Assembly (NCBI GenBank): GCA_025463265.1
Contig: JAOBWH010000169.1
Coordinates: forward strand, 1 to 64,000
Reading direction: 5' to 3'
Source of the DNA: Ilumatobacteraceae bacterium
Lineage (GTDB): Bacteria; Actinomycetota; Acidimicrobiia; Acidimicrobiales; Iamiaceae
Length of the DNA stretch: 64,000 bases
Part shown: positions 1 through 7,826 of the stretch, in pieces
How the letters are laid out: each line of letters starts with the position of its first letter
How positions within the stretch are numbered: the first letter of the stretch is position 1
The notes under the pieces: generated by a model
Told to the model about the DNA's origin: nothing
The model's input: the letters and a program-made list of their open reading frames with translations, nothing else
Databases searched by the model: none
Made by a program: the position numbers and the translations under genes

Positions 1-22
1 CGTGCGAGCCTCCGCGGGGGTA

Positions 23-343
23 CTAGCCCAGGCGACCGGTCTGTTCTAGCCAAGCGATGACCTTCCTCGCATCGTCCGGATGGTCAGCACGCGCCGCCAC
101 AAGCTGGCGGTCGCCCGAACGGAGCACGTCAGCAACCTCGGTGTCTCGTGCGTGGGCGGCGACGATGAACCGAAGGGACTCCGGTCGCTCAACCCAGAGC
201 CGGTACTCAGACTTCCGCATCCCGAGAAATCGCCAGATTGGCGCGCTGGTGTCCGAGTCGTGCCAGGCCTCTACGGCATCGTCTATCTCGGAAAGGAAGT
301 AGCTGCCGTCCAAGCATCCGTCGATAAATCGCTTCCTAGACAT
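23..343 (-). CDS. putative immunity/antitoxin partner of the colicin-E3-type RNase
   Basis: A 106-residue protein with no family I recognise. Its ATG lies inside the end of the RNase gene (8-bp overlap, 336-343), so the two are co-transcribed and probably translationally coupled. That arrangement and its mildly acidic composition make it the likely neutraliser of the upstream ribonuclease. The function is inferred from context only; it does not obviously resemble the short acidic Im3 proteins of colicin E3. No signal peptide or membrane segment is seen. Confidence 0.6.
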   Translation of the reverse strand: MSRKRFIDGCLDGSYFLSEIDDAVEAWHDSDTSAPIWRFLGMRKSEYRLWVERPESLRFIVAAHARDTEVADVLRSGDRQLVAARADHPDDARKVIAWLEQTGRLG

Positions 344-563
344 TGAGCCTCCTCCCTTTCACAGCATCCTTCACGGCCGTACCGTCGACTGCATCGAGAA
401 CGCCGAGATGCCACCCGCGCTTGTCGAAGACCTCGATCTCGGCGTGTTGGCTGTCCCAGGTGTAGTAGCGGTCATCGTCTCGCCAGACCTTCCTGCCATC
501 CCTGACGCCGAAGGATTCCAAGGTGTCGAGGAAGCACGGCTTCGGGGGTGGGGTGTAGGTCAT
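336..563 (-). CDS. stand-alone colicin-E3-type cytotoxic ribonuclease domain
   Basis: A 75-residue protein that is little more than the C-terminal cytotoxic domain of colicin E3 (Pfam Cytotoxic family), which cleaves 16S rRNA in the decoding site. The diagnostic block W-D-S-Q-H-x-E-x-E is present: D37, H40 and E44 match the colicin E3 catalytic residues Asp510, His513 and Glu517, and R71/R72 near the C-terminus can supply Arg545. There is no translocation or receptor domain, so it probably acts inside its own cell as a toxin-antitoxin component rather than as a secreted bacteriocin. I use ATG 563 because homology starts just after it; no clear ribosome binding site precedes it. The following gene overlaps by 8 bp. 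Confidence 0.78.
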   Translation of the reverse strand: MTYTPPPKPCFLDTLESFGVRDGRKVWRDDDRYYTWDSQHAEIEVFDKRGWHLGVLDAVDGTAVKDAVKGRRLNV

Positions 564-888
564 GGTTGGGTTGGTGGTGGTCGCTCCACGATATGGGGCC
601 AGAGCGGTTGCGACGATGATGGGCTGCGCGGGCAGTCGCCGGGATCGCAGCGCCAGGGGCCAGAGGGCGCAATTTCGGTATCGAGCAGGGCCATGGCTCC
701 GGCGACAAGTTGCGTCGGCGAAGCGTGTCAGGCCTCTGGAGCCTCTCCCGAGAGGTCGCTGGCGTGCCACGAACGTGCCACAGCAAGCTGGAAACAGGGG
801 TCACGAAGGGGAGGGGAGGGGGACAGGCGCAACCGTCCTGACCTGGCGATGGTTCACATCCGCTGGTCAGGCCTTGGCCTCAGCCGCA
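564..888. other. no gene recognised
   Basis: About 325 bp between the RNase start and the tRNA-Ala remnant. Open frames exist on both strands but none has family similarity, a ribosome binding site, or a credible codon pattern. It should hold the promoter of the toxin operon, but I see no convincing -35/-10 pair. Confidence 0.4.
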
Positions 889-933
889 TTTGCAAGGCAG
901 ATGTCGTCGGTTCGATTCCGATCGGCTCCACCA
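889..933 (+). other. 3' remnant of tRNA-Ala(TGC), probable att site
   Basis: The sequence runs from the anticodon loop (TTTGCAA, 889-895) through the 3' anticodon strand (GGCAG), variable loop, a T-arm (GTCGG, TTCGATT, CCGAT, 906-922), the 3' acceptor strand CGGCTCC (923-929), discriminator A and an encoded CCA (931-933). The 5' half is missing: the five bases before the loop cannot pair with GGCAG, and no GGAGCCG acceptor strand occurs at the expected distance. It is therefore a tRNA 3' end without a tRNA, as expected for the distal attachment site of an integrated element. Confidence 0.75.
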
Positions 934-937
934 CCGG

Positions 938-979
938 CCGCCCAGGTCAGACGCATCCTGCGTCGGCCGACCTGGGCGG
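938..979 (+). terminator. long hairpin directly after the tRNA-Ala remnant
   Basis: An outer 11-bp stem (CCGCCCAGGTC, 938-948, with GACCTGGGCGG, 969-979) encloses an inner stem GACGCA/TGCGTC (950-955, 959-964) with loop TCC. It starts five bases after the CCA. It was most likely the terminator of the original chromosomal tRNA-Ala gene, left in place when the element inserted. There is no T-run. Confidence 0.6.
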
Positions 980-1038
980 CGGCTCGCCCGCTCGGGGTGC
1001 TCACGGGTGCTCGCCCGACCGGCGGGGCGGGGCGGTCG

Positions 1039-1044
1039 TACGCT
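1039..1044 (+). promoter_or_regulatory. -10 element TACGCT, leaderless start
   Basis: TACGCT lies 8 bases before ATG 1053, with no ribosome binding site, consistent with transcription starting at or next to the start codon. Confidence 0.4.
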
Positions 1045-1052
1045 CGGCGGCG

Positions 1053-2408
1053 ATGCACGTCCACGACCAACAGGCCCACGAGCTGATGGAGCTCGTCTTC
1101 GCGTTCACCCAGGAGCGCATGGAGATGGACCCGCCTCCGCTCGACATCTCGGTGCCGCTCGAGCAGCTCCAGGCGGAGGCCGGCCAGACCATCACGCCCG
1201 AGGGCCTCGGCGGCCGCGAGGTGATGCGGCTGTTCGAGGAGGTCCTCGGCCCGGCCTGCCTCTCGATCGACCACCCGCGGTACCTGTCGTTCATCCCGGC
1301 TGCACCCACCGAGGCCGCCACGCTGTTCGACCTCATCGTCAGCGCCACGAGCATCTACGGCGGCTCGTGGCTCGAGGGCGCGGGTGCGGTGTACGCCGAG
1401 AACCAGACGCTGCGCTGGCTGGCCGACCTCGCCGGCCTCCCGGACGGCGCCGGCGGCACCTTCGTGTCGGGTGGGTCCATCGCCAACCTCTCAGCCCTCG
1501 CCGTCGCCCGGACCGTGTGGCGCGACGCAGAGGCGAGCCGCGCCGAGCGTCGGCCCATCGTGTTGATGTCGGCGGCCGCCCACTCGTCGAACGTCTCGGC
1601 CCTGGCCCTGCTGGACCTGCGCTCGCTGCCGGTCGACGTCGACGATGCCGACCGCATGACCGCAACCACCATCCGGGCGGGCGTCGACGCCCTGTCGCCC
1701 GACGAGCGGTCGGCGATCTGTGCCGTGGTCGCCACCGCGGGGCTCACCAACACCGGGACCATCGACGACCTGTCGGCCGCCGCCGACGCGGCCGCCGAGC
1801 TCGGGGCCTGGTTCCACGTCGACGCCGCGTACGGCGGGGCGGCGCTGTGCTCGTCGAGCCGGCGCGACCGCTTCACCGGCATCGACCGGGCCGACTCCCT
1901 GACCGTGGACCCGCACAAGTGGCTCTTCGCTCCCTACGACTGCGCGGCCATCATCTACCGCGACCCTCGCCTGGCCAAGCGCACGTTCACCCAGCACGCC
2001 AGCTACCTCGACGTCCTCACCGAGACCACGGACTGGTCGCCCAGCGACTACGCCCCGCACCTGACGCGGCGCGCCCGCGGCCTGCCGACGTGGTTCTCGC
2101 TCGCGGTCCACGGCACCGACGCCTACCGCGACGCGGTCGACGCCACCATCGCCGTCACCGAGGCCGCCACCGAGGTGATCCGGACCCTCGACCACCTGGA
2201 GCTGGTCACCGAGCCGGAGCTCTCGATCGTGGTGTTCCGACGGCTCGGCTGGACCCACGACGACTACGCGGCGTGGAGCACCCAGCTGCTCGTCGACCAG
2301 ATCGGGTTCGTGGTGCCCACGTCGTGGCGGGGCGAGACCGTCCTGCGCATCTGCATCACGAACCCCCGCACCACGCTCGACGACGTGCGGGCCTGCCTCC
2401 CCAGCTGA
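1053..2408 (+). CDS. PLP-dependent group II decarboxylase
   Basis: A 451-residue fold-type I pyridoxal-phosphate enzyme of the aromatic-L-amino-acid/glutamate decarboxylase group. Visible landmarks are H255-V-D257-A-A-Y (PLP ring stacking and pyridine-nitrogen aspartate) and D-P-H-K-W, where K289 is the Schiff-base lysine. The substrate cannot be told from sequence; tyrosine, DOPA, tryptophan or diaminobutyrate are the family options. The open frame extends far upstream, but family similarity starts at MHVHDQQ, and a -10-like hexamer sits 8 bases before that ATG. It is the first chromosomal gene right of the tRNA-Ala remnant. Confidence 0.88.
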   Translation: MHVHDQQAHELMELVFAFTQERMEMDPPPLDISVPLEQLQAEAGQTITPEGLGGREVMRLFEEVLGPACLSIDHPRYLSFIPAAPTEAATLFDLIVSATSIYGGSWLEGAGAVYAENQTLRWLADLAGLPDGAGGTFVSGGSIANLSALAVARTVWRDAEASRAERRPIVLMSAAAHSSNVSALALLDLRSLPVDVDDADRMTATTIRAGVDALSPDERSAICAVVATAGLTNTGTIDDLSAAADAAAELGAWFHVDAAYGGAALCSSSRRDRFTGIDRADSLTVDPHKWLFAPYDCAAIIYRDPRLAKRTFTQHASYLDVLTETTDWSPSDYAPHLTRRARGLPTWFSLAVHGTDAYRDAVDATIAVTEAATEVIRTLDHLELVTEPELSIVVFRRLGWTHDDYAAWSTQLLVDQIGFVVPTSWRGETVLRICITNPRTTLDDVRACLPS

Positions 2409-2441
2409 AGCACCGGACGCAGAGTGCGCCAGAGGACCCGG

Positions 2442-2493
2442 CGGCGGTGGTCAGGCCGGGCGGCGGTGGTCAGGCCGGGCGGCGGTGGTCAGG
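2442..2493. repeat. 19-bp tandem repeat, about 2.7 copies
   Basis: The unit CGGCGGTGGTCAGGCCGGG occurs at 2442-2460 and 2461-2479, with a partial third copy from 2480 and a short echo running to the stop codon of the TetR gene. It fills the gap between the convergent decarboxylase and TetR genes. Confidence 0.85.
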
Positions 2494-2499
2494 CGGTGG

Positions 2500-3087
2500 T
2501 CAGACCGCAGCGGCGGGCGCGACGGCGGTGGCGCGGAGGGCGGCCACGGCGCCGCGAAGCGTCTGCTCCTTGAACTCGGGCGTGACCTCCTTGCGCTCGA
2601 CGATGCGCCGGTAGGTGAGCGGTCCGACGATCGTGGCGACGGCGGCATCCAGGTCGAGGTCCGATGCGACCTCCCCGCGGAGCTGGGCCAGCTTCAACAC
2701 GGTGTGGATGGGCCGGCGCCGCTCGGCGATGACCTCGTCGACCACCTCTTGCATCTTCGGGTCCCGGGTGGCGGCGTCGATCAGGATCGGCAGCAGCAGC
2801 GGGAAGCGGGTGTCGCGCTCGGAGGTCTCGTAGCGCCCGAAGATGAACAGGAGGTCTTCCTCCAGGCTGCCGGTGTCCGGGGTCGGGTGCTCCACCACGC
2901 AGCAGCGAGCGGCGCGAGCGACCATCGCCTCCTTGGAGCCGAAGTGGCGGTACAGGGTGGACTTGGCCACGCCGGAGCGCGCCGCGACCTCGTCGAGCGT
3001 CACCCCGTCGAGCCCGCTCTCGAGCAGGACCTCCGTGGTGGCGTCGATGGCGGCGCGGTGCGCCTGTTCGCTTCTCGGTCGGGCCAC
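2500..3087 (-). CDS. TetR-family repressor of the adjacent MFS exporter
   Basis: A 195-residue regulator with an N-terminal helix-turn-helix: V-T-L-D-E-V-A-A-R-S-G-V-A-K-S-T-L-Y-R-H is the canonical TetR recognition unit. The C-terminal part is the variable ligand-binding and dimerisation domain. I start at GTG 3087 (VARPRSEQ), since the longer frame adds only low-complexity residues and would run over an operator copy. It is divergent from the MFS exporter at 3265, and two direct copies of GTAGCGAAACC(A/G)CGG lie between the two starts, so it probably represses both. A paralogous pair with a similar operator lies at 51 kb. Confidence 0.85.
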   Translation of the reverse strand: MARPRSEQAHRAAIDATTEVLLESGLDGVTLDEVAARSGVAKSTLYRHFGSKEAMVARAARCCVVEHPTPDTGSLEEDLLFIFGRYETSERDTRFPLLLPILIDAATRDPKMQEVVDEVIAERRRPIHTVLKLAQLRGEVASDLDLDAAVATIVGPLTYRRIVERKEVTPEFKEQTLRGAVAALRATAVAPAAAV

Positions 3088-3098
3088 GAGTCCGAATG

Positions 3099-3113
3099 GT
3101 AGCGAAACCACGG
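3099..3113. promoter_or_regulatory. TetR operator copy 1
   Basis: GTAGCGAAACCACGG, 11 bp upstream of the TetR start. With the preceding G it forms the quasi-palindrome GGT(6)ACC. It is repeated at 3221 and closely matched by GTAGCGAGACCACGA at 51666 in the second TetR/MFS module. Confidence 0.6.
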
Positions 3114-3220
3114 AGCGTCCAGACCAGCCGCAATGCGGGGGTGGCAAGAGTCACACGAAAAATCAGCGAAATGCGCAGTGGATCTACGCTCTCGGCTCCC
3201 TAGAGTTGCGAGTCGAACCA

Positions 3221-3235
3221 GTAGCGAAACCGCGG
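3221..3235. promoter_or_regulatory. TetR operator copy 2
   Basis: GTAGCGAAACCGCGG, 29 bp before the exporter start and in the same orientation as copy 1; one base differs. Its position suits repression of the exporter promoter. Confidence 0.6.
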
Positions 3236-3264
3236 CCGACGCGAGAGTGCGGGGAAAGCACCAC

Positions 3265-5028
3265 ATGAGCACCACCATCAGTCCACCCAACCAGCACGAG
3301 ATCGACCCGGCGATCTACAACAAGCGCTGGGCCATCCTCGCGGTGCTCTGCACCAGCTTGATGATCGTCATCATCGGCAACACCGCCCTCAACGTGGCCA
3401 TCCCCACCCTGGCCCGTGAACTCCAGGCCTCCACCAGCGAGCTGCAGTGGATGGTCGACGCGTACGGGCTGGTCTTCGCCGGCCTCCTCTTCACCGCCGG
3501 CACCATCGGTGACCGGTTCGGCCGCAAGGGCGCCCTCCAGGCCGGCCTCGCCGTCTTCCTGATCGGCACCGTCACCGCCTCCACCGCGGACTCCGCCGCC
3601 GTGGTCACCGGCGCCCGGGCGATCATGGGCCTGGCCGCCGCCTTCGTCATGCCGTCGACCCTGTCCATCCTGACCAACGTGTTCCCGGCGCACGAGCGCC
3701 CGAAGGCCATCGCCGTCTGGGCCGGCATCTCCGGCGCCGGCGCCGCCATCGGCCCCATCACCTCCGGCTTCCTCCTCGAGCACTTCTACTGGGGCTCGGT
3801 CTTCCTCGTGAACGTGCCGATGATCATCCTCGCCCTCGTCGCCGGCGCCATCCTCCTCCCGAGGTCCAAGGACCCCGAGGAGAGCCCGCTCGACTTCCTC
3901 GGTGCGCTCCTGTCCATCATCGGGCTCGTCGCCCTCGTGTACTCGATCATCGAAGGCCCGTCGCACGGCTGGCTGTCCGGCGAGTCGTTCGCCACGTTCG
4001 GCCTCGCCATCGTCGCCCTGACCCTGTTCGCGGTCTGGGAGTCCAAGGCCAAGCACCCGATGCTGGACCTCAACCTGTTCCGGGACCGCCGCTTCAGCGT
4101 GGCCTCGGGCGGCATGACGCTGACCTTCTTCGCCATGTTCGGGACATTCTTCCTGGTGGCGCAGTACTTCCAGCTGGTCCTCGGCTTCTCGCCGCTCAAG
4201 TCCGGCCTGCTCCAGCTGCCGATGGCGGCGGTCATGATGGCCATCGCCCCGCAGATGCCCAAGATGGTGGCCCGCTTCGGCGCCCACCGGGCCGTGCCGG
4301 TCGGGCTGGGGCTCATCGCCCTCGGCATGGCGGTGTTCTCGCAGGTCCAGACCGACAGCTCGCTCGTGCTGATCTACTGCTCGATCCTGCCGCTGGCCGC
4401 CGGCATGGCCACCACCATGACGCCGCTCACCACGCTGATCATGTCGTCGGTGCCGCTCGGCAAGGCCGGCGTCGGCTCGGCCATGAACGACACCACCCGG
4501 GAGCTCGGCGGCGCCCTCGGCGTGGCCGTCCTCGGCTCGGTCGTGACCTCGCAGTTCACCAGCAAGCTGGCCCCGGCCATCACGAACCTGCCGGCCCAGG
4601 CCAAGGACATGGCCGACTCGGGCCTCGCCGGTGCCCTCCGGGTCGCCGGTGAGATCGGCGGCTCCGCCGGAGCCGACCTGGCCGACGCCGCCAAGCAGTC
4701 GTTCGTCGACGGCCTGTCGTCTGCGGCCATCGTCGCCACCATCGTGGTGATCTCCGCCGCCGTCGCCGCCTGGTTCCTCCTGCCCGCCCACTTCGGCATG
4801 CAGGCCACCCGGCCCGGCGGCACGGCCACCGATGACCTCGGCGACGATCACTCGCTCGAGGGCACGCTCGACGTGCTCGACGGCACGCCCATCGATGCCG
4901 ACGGACCTTCGGCCGCCAACCCGAACGCCGTGCCGAACGCCGTCCCGAACGTCGTGCCCGTCAACGCGAGCGCCGCCGGCGATGTGGTCGACGACGGCAC
5001 GCGGGAGCCCGCACCCATCATCGACTGA
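3265..5028 (+). CDS. MFS drug exporter, DHA2 (14-TM) family
   Basis: A 587-residue proton-driven efflux pump of the EmrB/QacA type. The first helix starts near residue 25, and the motif-A loop G-D-R-F-G-R-K-G follows helix 2; the hydrophobic pattern fits 14 helices. A hydrophilic tail of about 70 residues follows, with an N-A-V-P repeat. ATG 3265 is chosen because GGGGAA precedes it at good spacing and the upstream residues are not family-like. It is divergent from its probable TetR repressor. The substrate is unknown; this family exports lipophilic cations, dyes and antibiotics. Confidence 0.88.
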   Translation: MSTTISPPNQHEIDPAIYNKRWAILAVLCTSLMIVIIGNTALNVAIPTLARELQASTSELQWMVDAYGLVFAGLLFTAGTIGDRFGRKGALQAGLAVFLIGTVTASTADSAAVVTGARAIMGLAAAFVMPSTLSILTNVFPAHERPKAIAVWAGISGAGAAIGPITSGFLLEHFYWGSVFLVNVPMIILALVAGAILLPRSKDPEESPLDFLGALLSIIGLVALVYSIIEGPSHGWLSGESFATFGLAIVALTLFAVWESKAKHPMLDLNLFRDRRFSVASGGMTLTFFAMFGTFFLVAQYFQLVLGFSPLKSGLLQLPMAAVMMAIAPQMPKMVARFGAHRAVPVGLGLIALGMAVFSQVQTDSSLVLIYCSILPLAAGMATTMTPLTTLIMSSVPLGKAGVGSAMNDTTRELGGALGVAVLGSVVTSQFTSKLAPAITNLPAQAKDMADSGLAGALRVAGEIGGSAGADLADAAKQSFVDGLSSAAIVATIVVISAAVAAWFLLPAHFGMQATRPGGTATDDLGDDHSLEGTLDVLDGTPIDADGPSAANPNAVPNAVPNVVPVNASAAGDVVDDGTREPAPIID

Positions 5029-5056
5029 CCGACCGGGTCCGCCCCCGCCACGAAGG

Positions 5057-5082
5057 AGAGCCGGCCCGCGAGGGCCGGCTCT
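5057..5082 (+). terminator. intrinsic terminator after the MFS gene
   Basis: Perfect 11-bp stem AGAGCCGGCCC/GGGCCGGCTCT with a GCGA loop, 28 bp after the exporter stop, followed by a pyrimidine-rich TCTCGTTCC. Confidence 0.85.
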
Positions 5083-5119
5083 TCTCGTTCCCGTGGCGGT
5101 CGGGCGTGCCCACCCGGAA

Positions 5120-5137
5120 TAGTTGACATGTCAACTA
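5120..5137. promoter_or_regulatory. 18-bp perfect palindrome, MarR-type operator
   Basis: TAGTTGACATGTCAACTA is a perfect palindrome 67 bp before the pirin start. It contains TTGACA, so a bound dimer would cover a -35 element. The shape and TTGACA..TGTCAA core resemble operators of MarR-family regulators; no MarR gene lies in the window. Confidence 0.65.
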
Positions 5138-5204
5138 GGTTCTGATGAGGGAACCGGCGAGGCCCCACCACCGGGGCCGCCGGACGACCGAAGGGATCGG
5201 CACC

Positions 5205-6173
5205 ATGCCCGCAGTCACCGTCGACGACATCGTCACCCTCCCCCGCCTGGCCGAGCCCGATCCGGCCGCCAGCACCGACCGCAAGATCAAGACCGTCACC
5301 ACCGGCCCCAAGGGCTTCGAGGGTGAGGGCTTCCCGGTCACCCGGGCTTTCGCCGGGGTCGACCTCGCCGAGCTCGACCCGTTCATCCACATGGACCAGA
5401 TGGGCGAGGTGGAGTACGCCGCCGGCGAGCCCAAGGGCACCCCGTGGCACCCGCACCGCGGCTTCGAGACCGTCACCTACATCATCGACGGCACCTTCCT
5501 CCACCAGGACTCCCACGGCGGCGGCGGCGTCATCACCAACGGCGCCACGCAGTGGATGACCGCCGGGAGCGGCCTGCTCCACATCGAGACCCCGCCCGAG
5601 TCGCTGGTCCAGTCCGGTGGCCTGTTCCACGGCATCCAGCTGTGGGTGAACCTGCCCGCCGCCCAGAAGTGGGCGACGCCGAACTACCAGAACCTCGAAG
5701 GTGACGACGTCACCCTCCTCACGTCGCCCGACGGCGGCGCCCTCATCCGGGTGATCGCCGGGGACCTCGGCGGCTTCTCGGGCCCGGGCAGCACCCGGTC
5801 GCCCGTCACGATGCTGCACCTCACCATCGAGCCGGGTGCGCAGGTCCGCCTGCCGTGGCCCGAGCACTTCAACGGCCTGGTCTACGGCCTCTCCGGTGCC
5901 GGCACGGTCGGCCCCCAGGGTCGACCCCTCGCCACCGGCCAGCTCGCCGTCACCTCACCCGGGGACGTGCTCACGATCGGCGGCTCGCCGAGCCCGGACT
6001 CCCGGACCGACGCCTTCGACGTCCTCGTGCTCGGCGGGCAGAAGATCGGCGAACCGGTCGCCTGGCAGGGCCCGTTCGTCATGAACACCCGCGAGGAGCT
6101 GATCCAGACCTTCCAGGACTACGAGGCCGGCAAGCTCGGCGTCATCCCGCCCAACGCCCTCGGCATCCGCTGA
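5205..6173 (+). CDS. pirin-family cupin protein
   Basis: A 322-residue bicupin. The N-terminal cupin carries H-P-H-R-G-F-E-T and, about 45 residues on, H-I-E-T-P-P-E, which supply the metal-binding His/Glu set of pirins. Bacterial pirins include quercetin 2,3-dioxygenases and proteins that bind other enzymes, so the reaction is uncertain. ATG 5205 is preceded by AAGGGA; the longer frame adds 20 non-conserved residues. An 18-bp palindromic operator lies upstream, suggesting induction by a small molecule or oxidant. Confidence 0.85.
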   Translation: MPAVTVDDIVTLPRLAEPDPAASTDRKIKTVTTGPKGFEGEGFPVTRAFAGVDLAELDPFIHMDQMGEVEYAAGEPKGTPWHPHRGFETVTYIIDGTFLHQDSHGGGGVITNGATQWMTAGSGLLHIETPPESLVQSGGLFHGIQLWVNLPAAQKWATPNYQNLEGDDVTLLTSPDGGALIRVIAGDLGGFSGPGSTRSPVTMLHLTIEPGAQVRLPWPEHFNGLVYGLSGAGTVGPQGRPLATGQLAVTSPGDVLTIGGSPSPDSRTDAFDVLVLGGQKIGEPVAWQGPFVMNTREELIQTFQDYEAGKLGVIPPNALGIR

Positions 6174-6213
6174 TCGCAACGGCGCCCGGCCGGTCGCCGC
6201 GTGCGGCGGCGGG

Positions 6214-7716
6214 TCAGGCGCCGGCGGTGATGGAGCTGCGGCGGTCCGTGACCGCCGACCGCTTGCCCGACGCGTAGTGCAGCAGCTCGGCGACGGTCTC
6301 GGGCTCGTCGAGCCGGAGCACGTCCCAGATGAGCCCGTCCTTCTGCGCGGCTTCCAGCGCCTTGTGACCGGCTGAGCCCTTCTTCGGCATGTCGGTCGTG
6401 AGCAGGACGTAGCGGCTGGGACGCTCGGGGTCCGGGTGCTGGGTGCGCAAGATGGCGGCCTTGCCGAGCGCCTTCCAGAGGGTGTCGGTGCGCTCGAGGC
6501 CCGGCCGCGAGCTGGAGAAGGCACCCGACACATCGAAGATCCACTCGCAGCCGGCCGCGTCCTCGGCCACGAAGTTGGCTTCGACCCCGACGGGGAACTT
6601 CTTCTTCTCCTCGAGCTTCTCGAACCCGCACTGGCGGAGCAGGAACTCCGCCAGCTCCTGGGCCCGGGACCCATCGGCAGACGCACGCTGCTGGAACGTC
6701 ATCATCTCGTTGGCCTCGGCTTGGCGGGCCTTGGGGAACTTCGACGCGAGGAGCGGGGCGGAGGCGTCGGCCCGGGCCTTCTGCTCCCACGCGTGGTCCT
6801 GGCGGGCCCGGTCGATGCGCTCGAGCGCGGCCTCGGCGTACGCGGGGTCGGTGTCGTAGCCGCCGAACCGGCGGCCGGTCTGCACCGCCGCCACGCCGGT
6901 GGAGCCCGAGCCCATGAAGGGGTCGACCACGAGGTCGCCCTCGAACGTGTACAGCTCGATCAGGCGCTCGGGCAGCTCCACCGGGAACGGTGCCGGATGC
7001 CCGACGCGCGTGGCCGACTCCGGCGGGAACTCCCAGACGTCGAGCGTGAGGTCCAGGAACTTGTCCTTGCCGATGGTGCTGCGGGCGGGCAGGCCCTCGG
7101 CCTCCCGCTTGGCGGTGGACCGGGCCCGGTCGAACCGCCCCTTGCTGGCCACGATGACGCGCTCGGAGAGGTCCCGCAGGACCGGGTTCTTGGCGCTCTG
7201 GAAGCTGCCCCAGGCACAGTTGCCGCCGGCGCCGCGGGCCTTCTGCCAGATGATCTCGCCCCGCAGCAGCAGGCCGAGCTGGTCCTGGAGGATGTGGGTC
7301 ACGTCGGCCGAGAGGGATCGGTACGGCTTGCGGCCGAGGTTGGCGACGTTGACCGCGATGCGTCCTCCGGGCTCCAGGACGCGGGCGCACTCGGCGAACA
7401 CGTCGGTGAGCATCTGGAGGTAGTCGACGTAGCTGGCGGGGATGGACCCCTCGCCCAGCTCCTCCTCGTACGCCTTGCCGGCGAAGTAGGGGGGAGAGGT
7501 GACGACGAGCGCGACCGAGTTGTCCGGCAGCTCGTGCATGTCCCGGGCGTCGTGGACCCAGATCTGGTCCACCGACGGGGCCACGTTCACGGTGTCGTCG
7601 CCGGAGAGGACCGGTGCCCCGAAGCGCTCGTAGAAGCCGGACGCGTCGTGGTTCTCGCGCTTGCCGACGCCGAAGTTGGACGTGCTGGTCCGTTGCCGCT
7701 TCGGTCGCTCAGCCAT
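6214..7716 (-). CDS. beta-class DNA methyltransferase with nuclease-like C-terminal domain
   Basis: A 500-residue site-specific N4-cytosine/N6-adenine methyltransferase. The catalytic motif T-S-P-P-Y (residues 73-77) precedes the AdoMet-binding D-P-F-M-G-S-G-S-T-G (265-274), the order of the beta class that includes CcrM. After residue 340 a second domain follows whose sequence (LLRQCGFE..., then RPGLxRTDTL at 404-413) matches the protein at 12001-12576. Where that protein has V-E-I-D and F-E-Y-K-G, this one has V-E-A-N and F-D-V-S-G, so a PD-(D/E)xK site would be destroyed here. Target site and cognate restriction enzyme are unknown. A -10 hexamer TAGGGT sits 7 bases before ATG. Confidence 0.88.
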   Translation of the reverse strand: MAERPKRQRTSTSNFGVGKRENHDASGFYERFGAPVLSGDDTVNVAPSVDQIWVHDARDMHELPDNSVALVVTSPPYFAGKAYEEELGEGSIPASYVDYLQMLTDVFAECARVLEPGGRIAVNVANLGRKPYRSLSADVTHILQDQLGLLLRGEIIWQKARGAGGNCAWGSFQSAKNPVLRDLSERVIVASKGRFDRARSTAKREAEGLPARSTIGKDKFLDLTLDVWEFPPESATRVGHPAPFPVELPERLIELYTFEGDLVVDPFMGSGSTGVAAVQTGRRFGGYDTDPAYAEAALERIDRARQDHAWEQKARADASAPLLASKFPKARQAEANEMMTFQQRASADGSRAQELAEFLLRQCGFEKLEEKKKFPVGVEANFVAEDAAGCEWIFDVSGAFSSSRPGLERTDTLWKALGKAAILRTQHPDPERPSRYVLLTTDMPKKGSAGHKALEAAQKDGLIWDVLRLDEPETVAELLHYASGKRSAVTDRRSSITAGA

Positions 7717-7723
7717 GAATGGA

Positions 7724-7729
7724 ACCCTA
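7724..7729 (-). promoter_or_regulatory. -10 element TAGGGT, leaderless start
   Basis: Seven bases upstream of the methyltransferase ATG, with no ribosome binding site between. Confidence 0.45.
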
Positions 7730-7826
7730 CCGGTGGGGGGTGACAGCGACGGGCTCCGGATCGCGCGGGTGTTCGGCGCGCGCTCCGATCAGGTATCGAA
7801 CGCGAGCTGCCCGGCAACTGGTGGCC

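Larger units (their letters stand above)
1..933. mobile_element. right end of an element integrated at tRNA-Ala (inferred)
   Basis: The stretch left of the tRNA-Ala remnant at 889-933 is inferred to lie inside an integrated element. Elements that recombine into the 3' end of a tRNA gene leave the intact gene at one end and a copy of its 3' part at the other. Only the 3' part is present here, in + orientation, so the element should extend to the left beyond the window. The enclosed genes are a colicin-E3-type RNase and its overlapping partner, typical mobile cargo, and the base composition is visibly less GC-rich than the genes to the right. No integrase is in the window. Confidence 0.5.

Noticed and set aside
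858..933. A complete tRNA-Ala gene
   Set aside because: The 5' acceptor strand, D-arm and 5' anticodon strand are absent; only the 3' part from the anticodon loop fits.
2442..2503. CRISPR-like repeats
   Set aside because: The units abut with no spacers; it is a simple 19-bp tandem repeat.
890..2614. A 574-codon Arg/Pro/Gly-rich frame over the decarboxylase
   Set aside because: Same-strand shadow of a clear PLP enzyme; composition typical of a frame-shifted GC-rich gene.
3184..4851. A 555-codon open frame antisense to the first MFS exporter
   Set aside because: It is a high-GC shadow: His/Asp/Gly/Glu-rich low complexity, no family, and the opposite strand encodes a complete transporter.
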